The notes: generated by a model from the sequence alone, not told the origin. A stretch of DNA of 57,632 bases from Mariaggregatimicrobium sp964498785 (GCA_964498785.1 CAZCJL010000034.1:1-57632), one strand, 5' to 3'; shown: positions 14,693-23,898, counted from the first letter of the stretch. Made by a program: numbers and translations.

Positions 14693-16717
14693 TTATTGAA
14701 ATAATGGCGCCAATACGAGTGAAATTACACTCATTAATTTAATTAAAATATTTATTGAAGGACCAACAGTATCTTTCAAAGGATCTCCCACTGTATCGCC
14801 AATAACTGCGGCTTTATGAGTTTCCGACCCCTTACCACCAAAAAATCCTTCTTCAATGTATTTTTTTGCATTATCCATGGCGCCACCAGAATTTGCCATC
14901 TGAATTCCCAACATTAATCCACTCACTAATGATCCAATCAACACACCTGCAAGCACTTCTTTACCAAAAACCAATCCGACAACTAAGGGAGTGAGGATAG
15001 CCAGTGTGCCCGGTAACAACATTCCGTGAATTGCACCTGTTGTGCTAATATCCACACATCGAGCAGAGTCTGGCAATGCTTTGCCTTCCATTAATCCGGG
15101 AATTTCCTTAAATTGTCTTCTTACTTCCTCGATCATTTTAAAAGCCGAATCACTAACAGCCTTAAACAAAGTAGAAGAGAAATAAAACGGAAGCATTCCG
15201 CCAATCAGTAAACCCATAATAACAGTTGGTTCTTTGATATCGGCAGCCTCTACTTTCGCTGCTGTCATGTACGCTGATACCAGCGCCATCGCCGCAAATG
15301 CGGCAGAACCAATTGCGAAACCTTTCCCGATAGCTGCTGTTGTATTTCCGACGGCGTCAAGATTATCTGTTATCTCCCGAACACCTGGATCAAGTTCTGC
15401 CATTTCAGCAATTCCTCCAGCATTATCGGCTATCGGCCCATAAGAGTCGACTGCGACTACCATACCTGTTGTTGCTAACATTCCTAAAGCTGCCATTGCG
15501 ACTCCGTAAATACCGGCAAAATGATAAGAAATTAACACTGATATGCCTAAAACCAATACCGGAATTGCTGTCGAAGCCATTCCAATGGAAATACCACCGG
15601 TTATTGTTATTGCCGGCCCACTCTGAGAATCTTCGGCTAATTGTTTTACTGGTTTGTATTTATATGACGTATAATATTCACTTGTCAGACCAACGATAAT
15701 ACCAGAGATTACACCGGCTAATGTTGCATAGAACGGTCCCATTAATGGATAGCCATCAAAAGGAATATTCTGAGATCTTACAATAAAAAATGTCGCTATT
15801 GCTGTTAAAATAGCGCTAATATATGTCCCCCCCATAAGGGCTGATTGTGGATTTTTCTGTCCCATCACCTTGACATATATTATACCAATCAAAGAGGAAA
15901 TGATTCCTGCGCTTACAATTAGAAGGGGCAACATTCTTAATTGAGGTGCTGCAATCCCAAGAGATGCTGCAATTGCCATAGCAGCGATAATTGATTCAAC
16001 ATAAGATTCAAGCAAATCGGCTCCGAGACCGGCGACATCACCGACATTGTCTCCCACATTGTCCGCAATTACAGCAGGATTACGGGGATCATCTTCCGGG
16101 ATGCCTGCTTCAATTTTGCCAACAAGGTCTGCACCCATATCCGCGCCTTTAGTAAAAATTCCACCACCGCTACGTGCAAACAATGCGACTAAACTGGCTC
16201 CCATCGCATAACCGTTGATGATTGTTGGTTCTCCCTGAAACACAAAAACAATGACACATAATCCCAAAAGTGCTAACCCAACAACGCTAACGCCCATAAC
16301 AGCTCCACCTGAAATTGCGATTCCAAGGGCACCTTTTGTTCCGCCAGTAACTGCGCCCTGAGTTGTTCGGGCATTTGCACGAGTTGCGATACTCATGCCA
16401 ATATATCCTGCTAATGCAGAAACAATCGCTCCAATCACAAATGAGATCGCTGTTTTCCACGTCAAACCGACGTCACGTATTAAAGGTGAAACACTAATAA
16501 CAACAGCAATAACAACGACAAAAATTGAGACATACGTGTATTCGCGCTTTAAAAATGCTTTCGCTCCGTTTTGAATTGCAGTCGAGATTTGTATCATTTT
16601 ATCTGTGCCCTGATCGCGCTTTAAGACGTCGATAATCAAATAAACAACAAAGCCCAGAGCAATTAAACTGGCTGTAAAGGGAATTATAAGAGAACTGAAA
16701 CTAATTACTGAATCCAT
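14693..16717 (-). CDS. hppA: Membrane-bound ion-pumping pyrophosphatase (K+-dependent type)
   Basis: This 674-residue, roughly 16-helix membrane enzyme hydrolyses pyrophosphate and pumps H+ or Na+. Motifs include GGGIFTKGADMGADLVGK, DNVGDNVGDVAG, DNAGGIAEM and KAAVIGDTVGDPLKDT, which build the pyrophosphate-Mg site. In GNTTAAIGKG the position diagnostic for potassium dependence is Ala followed three residues later by Gly, the K+-dependent form. The ion pumped cannot be told reliably by eye. ATG 16717 follows AAGGAGTGAAGAA; the longer frame from 16780 lacks a site. It lies between rplY and rpsF, where pth is usual. Confidence 0.95.
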   Translation of the reverse strand: MDSVISFSSLIIPFTASLIALGFVVYLIIDVLKRDQGTDKMIQISTAIQNGAKAFLKREYTYVSIFVVVIAVVISVSPLIRDVGLTWKTAISFVIGAIVSALAGYIGMSIATRANARTTQGAVTGGTKGALGIAISGGAVMGVSVVGLALLGLCVIVFVFQGEPTIINGYAMGASLVALFARSGGGIFTKGADMGADLVGKIEAGIPEDDPRNPAVIADNVGDNVGDVAGLGADLLESYVESIIAAMAIAASLGIAAPQLRMLPLLIVSAGIISSLIGIIYVKVMGQKNPQSALMGGTYISAILTAIATFFIVRSQNIPFDGYPLMGPFYATLAGVISGIIVGLTSEYYTSYKYKPVKQLAEDSQSGPAITITGGISIGMASTAIPVLVLGISVLISYHFAGIYGVAMAALGMLATTGMVVAVDSYGPIADNAGGIAEMAELDPGVREITDNLDAVGNTTAAIGKGFAIGSAAFAAMALVSAYMTAAKVEAADIKEPTVIMGLLIGGMLPFYFSSTLFKAVSDSAFKMIEEVRRQFKEIPGLMEGKALPDSARCVDISTTGAIHGMLLPGTLAILTPLVVGLVFGKEVLAGVLIGSLVSGLMLGIQMANSGGAMDNAKKYIEEGFFGGKGSETHKAAVIGDTVGDPLKDTVGPSINILIKLMSVISLVLAPLFQ

Positions 16718-16862
16718 TTCTTCACTCCTTGTGCGATTTAGATATTTTTCTGAGTTCAGATCGAGGACAATTGGAATCACTTACCACGATTCTTTATTTC
16801 TGAATATTTCCGATTGCTTTTTTTACGCGTTAACAACCGGGATAAGAAATAATATTGGTTTA

Positions 16863-17510
16863 TTATTCAGTAGATCCTTCTTGTGTTTCACCCTCAGCTT
16901 CTGCTTCAGGCTCCTCACCTTCCTCTAATTCAACTTCTGGCTCAACAGTCTCCTCAAGAGTTGCTCTCACTGTTGCAACGTTTGCAACTAAGACCTCAGG
17001 GTCAACCAGAATTTCAACTTTTTCTATCGATAAATCACTTACGTGGATAGAATCTCCTAAATTCAAATCAGAGACATCCACTTCGATTCTTTCCGGGATT
17101 TCCAAAGGTAAACAGCTTAATTCGATTTCATGTAAAGAATGATTGAGGACGCCACCTTCCTCTTTGACGCCTTTGGGTTCACCAACGAGGTGAATAGGTA
17201 TCGAAATATTAATTTTTTCTTTCATCTTTACGCCCATCAAATCAATATGTAGCAACTTACTGGAGACCGGATCAAATTGCATTTCTTTAATAATAACTTT
17301 TTTTGCTTTCTTATTATCTATTTTTAGATCAAGCAATCCAGATTCGTTACCAAATATTTGATGTAAATCTGTAGAATCAAATAGTAAGGCAATATTTTTT
17401 TGGTCATGGGCATAATAAATTCCCGGGATTTTCCCCTCTCTTCGAAGCCTTCTTCCAGCTTTCTTTCCTGCTTCCTCTCTTAATCGAGCCTTTAGCACAA
17501 CTTCTGCCAT
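16863..17510 (-). CDS. rplY: 50S ribosomal protein bL25 (Ctc/TL5 type)
   Basis: The 215-residue protein binds 5S rRNA through its N-terminal domain (LRREGKIPGIYY, IIKEMQFDPVSSKLLHIDL) and has the longer Ctc/TL5 C-terminal beta domain (LSCLPLEIPERIEVDVSDL). It ends in a strongly acidic Glu-rich tail of about 30 residues. AGGATAAG precedes the ATG. It starts 26 bases after prs, the common prs-rplY pairing. Confidence 0.96.
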   Translation of the reverse strand: MAEVVLKARLREEAGKKAGRRLRREGKIPGIYYAHDQKNIALLFDSTDLHQIFGNESGLLDLKIDNKKAKKVIIKEMQFDPVSSKLLHIDLMGVKMKEKINISIPIHLVGEPKGVKEEGGVLNHSLHEIELSCLPLEIPERIEVDVSDLNLGDSIHVSDLSIEKVEILVDPEVLVANVATVRATLEETVEPEVELEEGEEPEAEAEGETQEGSTE

Positions 17511-17536
17511 TTTCTTATCCTATATTTTAAAATGAA

Positions 17537-18475
17537 TTAATCAAATAAACTACTAATGGATTCTTCATCATGAATACGTTTAATAGCTTCCCCAAATATT
17601 CCTGCGACAGAAATGATTTCGATTTTATCAAAATGTTTTTCTTTTGCTAACGGTAATGTATCTGTCACAATAATTTTCTTTATAAATGGATTACTCAGTC
17701 TTTCGATTGCTTTCCCGGAAAAAACCGGATGAGTACAAGCGACATAAATATCTTTTGCCCCGTTATTTCTTAAAGCCAGAGTTCCTTGTTCAATTGTTCC
17801 GGCAGTATCAATTATATCATCAATTAAAAGTACATTTTTTCCAGCAACTGATCCGATGATATTAACAACTTCCGCGACATCTGGTTTGGGACGTCTCTTA
17901 TCAATAACAGCGAGTGGAGTATGCAATCTTTTCGCATAGGCTCGTGCCAATGCATTACTACCAATATCCGGAGAAACAACCACCAGGTTCGGTATAATAT
18001 TTTTACGATAATATTCAGTTAAAACTGGCGATGAATAAAGATGATCTAACGGGATATCAAAAAATCCCTGAATTTGAGGAGCATGCAAATCCATAGTTAA
18101 CACACGATCTGCTCCAGCGGTTGTAATCAAATTTGCAACAAGCTTGGCTGTGATTGCCACTCTCGGCTGGTCTTTTCTGTCCTGCCGGGCGTATCCAAAA
18201 TATGGAATCACTGCTGTAATTCTGCGGGCAGACGCTCGCCGTGCAGTATCGATCATTATCAACAATTCTAACAAATTGTTAGTCGGTGAATTCGTTGACT
18301 GAATGATAAAAACATCGCACCCGCGCACATTTTCATTATACTTTACAAGTATTTCTCCATCACTGAAGGTGCTGGTAGTTGAATCACCAACTTTTAAGCC
18401 TAAATAACGGGCAATTTTGTTTGAAAATGTATTATCAGCAGAACCAGCAAAAATTTTTAGATTATCAACCATCAT
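17537..18475 (-). CDS. prs: Ribose-phosphate pyrophosphokinase
   Basis: This enzyme makes PRPP from ribose-5-phosphate and ATP for nucleotide, His and Trp synthesis. The protein of about 312 residues has the family start LKIFAGSADNTFSNKIA, the regulatory loop around QDRKDQPRVAIT, the catalytic DLHAPQIQGFFDIPLDHL, and the PRPP loop VLLIDDIIDTAGTI. The start is uncertain: ATG 18475, ATG 18472 or a TTG at 18487; the ATGs are preferred since GGAAACGA lies just upstream. It follows tRNA-Gln and precedes rplY. Confidence 0.96.
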   Translation of the reverse strand: MMVDNLKIFAGSADNTFSNKIARYLGLKVGDSTTSTFSDGEILVKYNENVRGCDVFIIQSTNSPTNNLLELLIMIDTARRASARRITAVIPYFGYARQDRKDQPRVAITAKLVANLITTAGADRVLTMDLHAPQIQGFFDIPLDHLYSSPVLTEYYRKNIIPNLVVVSPDIGSNALARAYAKRLHTPLAVIDKRRPKPDVAEVVNIIGSVAGKNVLLIDDIIDTAGTIEQGTLALRNNGAKDIYVACTHPVFSGKAIERLSNPFIKKIIVTDTLPLAKEKHFDKIEIISVAGIFGEAIKRIHDEESISSLFD

Positions 18476-18627
18476 GTTCGTTTCCAATATAAAAAACGAA
18501 AATCATAACGGGTGTTTGAAAAGCCCGAATAAAAAATATTTTATCTAAATTTTTGATTAGACAGTGAAATGGTAGGACTTTTCTGATCAACCCAAGAATT
18601 GATTTTCGTTATTTGATTAACAGAAAG

Positions 18628-18699
18628 CTGGGGCGGGAGGATTCGAACCTCCGTATGCAGGGACCAAAACCCTGTGCCTTTCCGCTTGGCTACGCCCCA
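18628..18699 (-). tRNA. tRNA-Gln (UUG)
   Basis: The minus strand folds into a complete cloverleaf. The acceptor stem is TGGGGCG/CGCCCCA and the anticodon stem CAGGG/CCCTG, with loop TTTTGGT giving anticodon TTG. The T stem is GGAGG/CCTCC with TTCGAAT, and the discriminator base is G. The terminal CCA is not encoded. It lies between spoVG and prs; tRNA-Gln next to prs is common in several bacterial phyla. Confidence 0.95.
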
Positions 18700-18746
18700 C
18701 GAGTTGGAATCGTTATCAATTTTTTATTGTTATTTCTAAAGCTTTA

Positions 18747-19028
18747 TTACGCTTCCCCCATATTTTCGCCACCGTCGGCTAAAACGCTCTGATATTTATC
18801 TAGAATTACTTTTTCTATAAATTCACGGAAATCATTTGTAATTGGATGGGCAATATCACGAAAAGAACCGTCCGGCATCTTTCGGCTTGGCATACTAATA
18901 AAATACCCATTTACACCTTTTATCACCTTCAATCCTCTTACCACAAACACATCATCAAAGGTTACGTTTACAAATGCTTTCAGTTTCTCCTCATCCCTCA
19001 GTGTAATATTAACTTCTGTGATCTCCAT
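18747..19028 (-). CDS. spoVG: SpoVG-family RNA/DNA-binding regulator
   Basis: The 93-residue protein has the SpoVG fold: EITEVNITLRDEEKLKAFV, VFVVRGLKVIKG, GYFISMPSRKMPDGSFRDIAHPI. In other bacteria SpoVG proteins bind nucleic acids and adjust gene expression; sporulation is not implied here. GGAGAGAGGA gives a strong ribosome site before ATG 19028. The transcript probably starts near 19309, which leaves an unusually long leader of about 280 bases that contains a second, extended Shine-Dalgarno site (see the short frame at 19199). Confidence 0.93.
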   Translation of the reverse strand: MEITEVNITLRDEEKLKAFVNVTFDDVFVVRGLKVIKGVNGYFISMPSRKMPDGSFRDIAHPITNDFREFIEKVILDKYQSVLADGGENMGEA

Positions 19029-19198
19029 TCCTCTCTCCTGTATAGTTGTCTTTTAAATTGATTTTTTTTAACAGGCTATTTTATTTACCACCCCCGTTTA
19101 AGGATTTCTAAATAGGAGAAAACCAAATTTTTCATTTCAACTCATCAAAGGTCAAAGAGCAAATTATTATCCGTTCCAACTCATCTCACATTTGCTTA

Positions 19199-19261
19199 CT
19201 ATCTTCTCGTCGTTCGTATTCCAACTTTCAATAATTCAATCACTGGCATCATCATTTGCAC
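19199..19261 (-). CDS. Possible 20-residue leader peptide upstream of spoVG
   Basis: On the minus strand AAGGAGGTGAT (19274-19284), nearly the full complement of the 16S 3' end, lies upstream of GTG 19261, which opens a 20-codon frame beginning VQMMMPVIELLKVG and ending TAG. The spacing to GTG (about 14 bases) is long, and an 8-codon frame could start inside the site itself. The peptide matches nothing known to me. The site could instead be a ribosome standby or regulatory site in the spoVG leader. Confidence 0.3.
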   Translation of the reverse strand: MQMMMPVIELLKVGIRTTRR

Positions 19262-19315
19262 TTTTTTAGATTTATCACCTCCTTAATTAAACTACATTTA
19301 AAAAAAATGTTTTGT

Positions 19316-19344
19316 AATTTAATACTTTTTTTTGTATTTGTCAA
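19316..19344 (-). promoter_or_regulatory. Sigma-70 promoter for spoVG
   Basis: On the minus strand TTGACA (19339-19344), a 17-nt spacer and TAAATT (19316-19321). The -35 box is perfect. Predicted start is near 19309, about 280 bases before the spoVG ATG. Confidence 0.7.
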
Positions 19345-19486
19345 GTTAAAATTAAAATTTTTATAATATTTAATCATTTTATTTGTATTTAAATAACTTA
19401 GCCCCTTTAAATCCATGGGATAAAATTAACGAATTAAACTAAATTATTGATGCAATTATTTCCCATCCCCGCTGCATTTGTAGGCT

Positions 19487-20044
19487 CTATTTTTCATGTT
19501 TTCTTTTTTTTCGTAGCCAATCTCGTTGCAACATCCCCATCACCCAAAAATCATGATAAGCACCTGAGCGGAACATTGCCTGTCGTAAAACTCCCTCTTT
19601 TTTAAATCCTACAGAATTATAAATTCGAATAGCCGGCTTGTTTTCCGAATAAACGTGCAATTGAATCCGGTTTAAATTTAAGGTATCAAATGCATATTCC
19701 AACATTAATTTTGTCGCCTCGGTTCCCAATCCAAGCGACCAGTAATCTGAATCTAATATCGCAAGAAAAAAAACTGCATTACTATTTATATAATCTATAC
19801 GAAAAAATGCTGTTTGGCCTACAGCTTTATTGGAATTTTTATCGACTATCGTAAACGCTATTGTATTTACAGAATTAATATACTCTCGGAGTTTTTCTTC
19901 TTGTAAATCAATTCCGGTCGGCAACGAGAAGAATAAAGCCTCACGTATTTCCGGATCATTCAACCGGGAGCAATAAAAATTAGCGTCTGCCGCAGTTGCC
20001 GGACGAAGATTTATTTTTTCTCCTTTAATAAAAATATTTTCCAT
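19487..20044 (-). CDS. GNAT-family N-acetyltransferase (RimJ/RimL-like)
   Basis: This 185-residue acyl-CoA-dependent acetyltransferase has the RimL-type layout: INLRPATAADANFYCSRLNDPEI at the start, LGLGTEATKLMLEYAF for the acetyl-CoA loop and NKPAIRIYNSVGFKKEGVLR at the end, with a final basic tail. Substrate is unknown: it could be a protein N-terminus, an amino acid or a small amine. Its ATG lies 4 bases after the deoC stop, with the AGGAG made partly by that stop, so the two genes are probably translated in sequence. Confidence 0.88.
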   Translation of the reverse strand: MENIFIKGEKINLRPATAADANFYCSRLNDPEIREALFFSLPTGIDLQEEKLREYINSVNTIAFTIVDKNSNKAVGQTAFFRIDYINSNAVFFLAILDSDYWSLGLGTEATKLMLEYAFDTLNLNRIQLHVYSENKPAIRIYNSVGFKKEGVLRQAMFRSGAYHDFWVMGMLQRDWLRKKRKHEK

Positions 20045-20050
20045 ATTCTC

Positions 20051-20731
20051 CTAACTTTTTTTCTGTGCTTCAGTTACTATTTTCTTCCCGGCGCTCGTTC
20101 CAATTCTTGTAGCGCCAGCGTTAATCATTTTCATAACATCGTCGAATGTTCGAATACCTCCGGCAGCCTTCACCCCCATCGCATTTTTTTGGGCAAACTT
20201 ACTCATCAATTCAACATCATGGATCGTGGCTCCGCCGGATGAGAAACCAGTCGAGGTTTTTACAAAATCTGCTCCGGAAATCGCTACTAATTCACATACT
20301 TTTTCTTTTTCCGAATCCGTTAATAACGCGGCTTCGATAATCACTTTACATAGTGCTCTATATTTTTTACATACAGAAACCACCGCTTGAATATCATTTT
20401 GAACGATCTTGTAATAGCCGCTTTTTAATGCACCGACATTGATAACCATGTCAATTTCACTCGCCCCATTTTCTAATGCCAACCTTGCCTCTGTCACCTT
20501 TGTTTCGGTAACATTTGCACCAAGCGGAAACCCGACAACTGAACAAACAGCTACATCAGAATTTTTCAACAATGAATATGCATGTGAAACATATACCGGA
20601 TTTACGCAAACAGATGCAAATCCGAATTCCAGTGCCTCCTGACACAACTTTTCTATATTAGTAATAGTTGCTTCTGGTTTTAATAATGTGTGATCAATAT
20701 AACCGGAGATTTCAAAATTCATTTTTTTCAT
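20051..20731 (-). CDS. deoC: Deoxyribose-phosphate aldolase
   Basis: DeoC splits 2-deoxyribose-5-phosphate into acetaldehyde and glyceraldehyde-3-phosphate, ending deoxynucleoside breakdown. The 226-residue TIM barrel shows IDHTLLKPEAT at the start, the EIDMVINVGALKSG segment, the catalytic lysine in DFVKTSTGFSSGGAT and VKAAGGIRT. It belongs to the same pathway as the pyrimidine-nucleoside phosphorylase at 23899-25230, though the two are not in one operon. A good promoter lies 85 bases upstream. Confidence 0.96.
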   Translation of the reverse strand: MKKMNFEISGYIDHTLLKPEATITNIEKLCQEALEFGFASVCVNPVYVSHAYSLLKNSDVAVCSVVGFPLGANVTETKVTEARLALENGASEIDMVINVGALKSGYYKIVQNDIQAVVSVCKKYRALCKVIIEAALLTDSEKEKVCELVAISGADFVKTSTGFSSGGATIHDVELMSKFAQKNAMGVKAAGGIRTFDDVMKMINAGATRIGTSAGKKIVTEAQKKS

Positions 20732-20822
20732 TCTATCTTATTCAAAAGTTCACATCAAATGCAGCTACAAAAGTTAATTTTTTATAATCAGGTAAGTAAT
20801 TTAATTTTTTAAAATAATAAGA

Positions 20823-20851
20823 AATATACGAAATTTTTGTATATCTGTCAA
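20823..20851 (-). promoter_or_regulatory. Sigma-70 promoter for deoC
   Basis: On the minus strand TTGACA (20846-20851), a 17-nt spacer and TATATT (20823-20828). Nearly consensus; it is divergent from the lpxH promoter about 35 bases away. Confidence 0.75.
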
Positions 20852-20884
20852 GAAAAATATTTCAAATAATTCCATGAATATAAC

Positions 20885-20913
20885 TTGATTTTCAGAATTT
20901 TAAATATTAAATT
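20885..20913 (+). promoter_or_regulatory. Sigma-70-like promoter for lpxH
   Basis: TTGATT (20885-20890), a 17-nt spacer and TAAATT (20908-20913), about 58 bases before the lpxH ATG. Confidence 0.6.
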
Positions 20914-20970
20914 ATAACCGTCTGTTCTCTTAAAAGTAATTAGAATCAATTTGCAGGATACGAGTCTACA

Positions 20971-21702
20971 ATGGGTGACGTCTATTTTATTTCAGATCTT
21001 CATATTGGCGCCGGAGACACAAATAAAGAAAAGAAAAAATTAGATTACTTATTTTCATTTTTTGATTATATTGAAAAACCAAATAATAAGTTATTTATTG
21101 TCGGCGATCTTTTTGATTTTTGGTTTGAATACAAACATGTGGTACCTGGCAAATATTATCGTCTTTTTTTTCGTTTATCAAAAATGATCGAACAGGGTAT
21201 CGAAATTCACTTTCTACCCGGTAATCATGATTTTTGGATTCGAGATTTCTTTGAAAAAGAAATAGGTTTCATAGTACATCCGGAAACTTATGAAACAAAG
21301 CTTGCTGGTGTCAAATTTTTTCTGTTCCATGGAGATGGTGTAAGCAAAAAGGACAAAGGTTATCAGCTTCTTAAAAATGTATTTCGCAATCCTTTAAACA
21401 TTTTTTTATATCGATGGCTCCACCCGGATATTGGGGTTCCTTTAGCAAATTTATCGTCACACACAAGCCGGAAACATACTGCTAATAAGAAATTGAATGA
21501 CGAAGCAGATTATTTGGAATTTGCAATCGATAAATTTAATAAGGGCATTGATTGTGTAATTATGGGACATTCTCATAATCCATGGATTGAAAATATTAAT
21601 GGAAAGCACCTGATTAATTTGGGAGATTGGATCGATAATTTTACGTACGGTCTCTTTTCTGATGGTAAACTTTCGTTAAATTATTGGAAAAATAAAAAAT
21701 GA
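20971..21702 (+). CDS. lpxH: UDP-2,3-diacylglucosamine diphosphatase
   Basis: LpxH removes UMP from UDP-diacylglucosamine to give lipid X in lipid A synthesis, at the inner membrane. The 243-residue metallophosphoesterase shows all four metal motifs: DLHIG, GDLFDFW, GNHDFW and GHSHNP, plus HGDG. Its presence shows that the organism makes LPS-type lipid. The stop overlaps the PBP1A start as ATGA, so the two are coupled. The ATG has only a weak ribosome site (AGGATACGAG). Confidence 0.93.
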   Translation: MGDVYFISDLHIGAGDTNKEKKKLDYLFSFFDYIEKPNNKLFIVGDLFDFWFEYKHVVPGKYYRLFFRLSKMIEQGIEIHFLPGNHDFWIRDFFEKEIGFIVHPETYETKLAGVKFFLFHGDGVSKKDKGYQLLKNVFRNPLNIFLYRWLHPDIGVPLANLSSHTSRKHTANKKLNDEADYLEFAIDKFNKGIDCVIMGHSHNPWIENINGKHLINLGDWIDNFTYGLFSDGKLSLNYWKNKK

Positions 21703-23897
21703 GACGAAGAATTCGAAATTATAGCAGACCTGAAACCACATCTAAAAAACAGATGTCTAAACGGAAAATAATTCTAAAAACTATGTTAATATTATCCGCT
21801 GTCGGATTAATTTTATTTATTGGCTGGGTCATATATCTGAGCCTTGATTTGCCATCGCTCACTCAATTGGAACACTATGATCCTGAACTTGCAACTAAAA
21901 TATATTCAATCGATGGCAAGGTCATTAAAGAATTATACACTCAAAAGCGAATTCTCATTCCATTAGAAGAAGCACCGGATTATATGTGGCAAGCTGTTTT
22001 AGCAACAGAGGATCACATTTTTTTCGATCATTGGGGGGTAAATATTAAACGCTTTGCGTATGCAATGCTCATTAACATTGCAAGCCTTCGTTATAAGCAG
22101 GGAGCAAGTACAATTACACAACAACTTGCACGACAACTGTATTTAGGATTAGAGAAAAAAGTATCGCGAAAGCTTCGAGAATGGATTACAGCAATCCAAA
22201 TCGAGCGGACTTACACAAAATACGAAATTCTTGAGATGTATTTAAATCACATGAACTTTGGACATGGGAACTATGGAGTTCAGGCAGCTTCACTTGATTT
22301 TTTTGGTAAAGGTGCAAAAGACTTGACACTGGAAGAATGCTCTTTATTAGCCGGATTGCTCCAACGTCCAACGGCTTATTCTCCTGTGCGTTATCCTGAA
22401 CGGGCAAAACGTCGCAGAAATATTGTTCTGCACAATATGCTAAAACGAAACTATATTGATGCTGAAACATATCAAAACGCCGTAAATGCGCCAGTCATAG
22501 TTAAACCCTATTCACCGGAAGATGAATTTGGGATCGCCCCCTATTTTACAGAACATATTCGCCAGGAACTACAAAACCGCTATCACATGGATTTATATAG
22601 GGGCGGATATTCTGTTTATACAACACTTGATACGCGGTTGCAGGCAGCGGCAGAAAAAGCAGTTAACAGTCATTTACCAAAATTACAAGAAAAATTTAAT
22701 GACCGCCTCGTAAGAACAAATAAATTAAAACAATATTTACCAAAAGAAATCTTAAGGCGAATTCCTTATGAACAACTAAAGAAAAATAAAGCGCTCATCG
22801 ATTCTCTTTCAAATAATTATGTCCCCATTCAGGTCGCATTCGTAGCCTTAAATCCTAAAGATGGCCACATTTTAGCAATGATCGGAGGCCGTAATTTTGG
22901 TGAATCGAAATTTAACCGTGCTATCCAAATGAAGCAGCGCCAGCCTGGTTCTACAATAAAGCCAATCGTATATACCGCTGCGATAGACAACGGCTATTCT
23001 CCAACAACCGAATTATTAAATCAACCAGTCGTTCTTTATCTTCCGAACGGTGACCGCTGGGCGCCCCGCAATTATGATCATTCTCAAGGAGGCCCCACCA
23101 CTTTTCGCGAAGCGCTACGCCGATCTCTTAATCTTGTCACTGCTCGTGTTGTACAGGAGATCGTTCCCCCAAAGACTGTTATCGATTATGCCAGGAAACT
23201 TGGCATTACCACGCCATTGGATCCGGTGGATGCTATAGCACTTGGAGCAGCTCAGGTTATTCCGATTGAGATGACCTCGGCTTTTGGCGTTTTTGCCAAT
23301 CAAGGAGCTCTTGCAAAACCATTAGCCATTTTGCGCGTCGAAGATAAATACGGAAACGTTCTTGAAGAATATCGTCCTGAGTTAACTCATGTTTTAAGAG
23401 CAGAAACATCGTATATTATGGTGAATATGTTAGAAACTGTTTTAAACAGAGGAACCGGCTATACAGCACGCAGCGTATATAAATTTTTACGACCGGCAGG
23501 AGGGAAGACAGGAACAACAAACGAATTTACCGATGCCTGGTTTATCGGATTTACGCCACAAATTGTAGCCGGCGTTTGGGTGGGGCTGGATAATCCGGCA
23601 ATTTCACTGGGATCAGGGCAAACCGGAGCACAAGCAGCGCTTCCGATGTGGGCTCCGTTTATGAAAGTCGCTCATGATACATTAAATCTACCAATTGAAT
23701 ATTTCCACATGCCGCCAGGTGTCACGCGAATCGATATCTGCAATGAGACAAAAATGCTGGCAACTGAATATTGCCCGGATATTATTACTGAAGTGTTTGA
23801 AACTAAAAATGTACCGTCCCAGTACTGTAATAAACATTCCGGATACGATTCGAAAACGATCAAATCCAGTAAAACAAAAAATCGAATACGTTTTTAA
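21699..23897 (+). CDS. Class A penicillin-binding protein (PBP1A type)
   Basis: This 732-residue bifunctional peptidoglycan synthase has one N-terminal membrane helix (about residues 27-49). The GT51 transglycosylase domain has EDHIFFDHWG, GASTITQQLARQLYL and LEMYLNHMNFGHGNYGVQAA. The transpeptidase domain has the serine motif PGSTIKP, RSLN and the KTGTT box in GGKTGTTNEFTDAWF. All active-site motifs are intact. The C-terminus is basic with several cysteines (CNETKML, EYCPD, QYCNKHSG) as seen in many PBP1A proteins. It overlaps lpxH by 4 bases and converges on deoA with one base between stops. Confidence 0.95.
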   Translation: MRRRIRNYSRPETTSKKQMSKRKIILKTMLILSAVGLILFIGWVIYLSLDLPSLTQLEHYDPELATKIYSIDGKVIKELYTQKRILIPLEEAPDYMWQAVLATEDHIFFDHWGVNIKRFAYAMLINIASLRYKQGASTITQQLARQLYLGLEKKVSRKLREWITAIQIERTYTKYEILEMYLNHMNFGHGNYGVQAASLDFFGKGAKDLTLEECSLLAGLLQRPTAYSPVRYPERAKRRRNIVLHNMLKRNYIDAETYQNAVNAPVIVKPYSPEDEFGIAPYFTEHIRQELQNRYHMDLYRGGYSVYTTLDTRLQAAAEKAVNSHLPKLQEKFNDRLVRTNKLKQYLPKEILRRIPYEQLKKNKALIDSLSNNYVPIQVAFVALNPKDGHILAMIGGRNFGESKFNRAIQMKQRQPGSTIKPIVYTAAIDNGYSPTTELLNQPVVLYLPNGDRWAPRNYDHSQGGPTTFREALRRSLNLVTARVVQEIVPPKTVIDYARKLGITTPLDPVDAIALGAAQVIPIEMTSAFGVFANQGALAKPLAILRVEDKYGNVLEEYRPELTHVLRAETSYIMVNMLETVLNRGTGYTARSVYKFLRPAGGKTGTTNEFTDAWFIGFTPQIVAGVWVGLDNPAISLGSGQTGAQAALPMWAPFMKVAHDTLNLPIEYFHMPPGVTRIDICNETKMLATEYCPDIITEVFETKNVPSQYCNKHSGYDSKTIKSSKTKNRIRF

Positions 23898-23898
23898 A

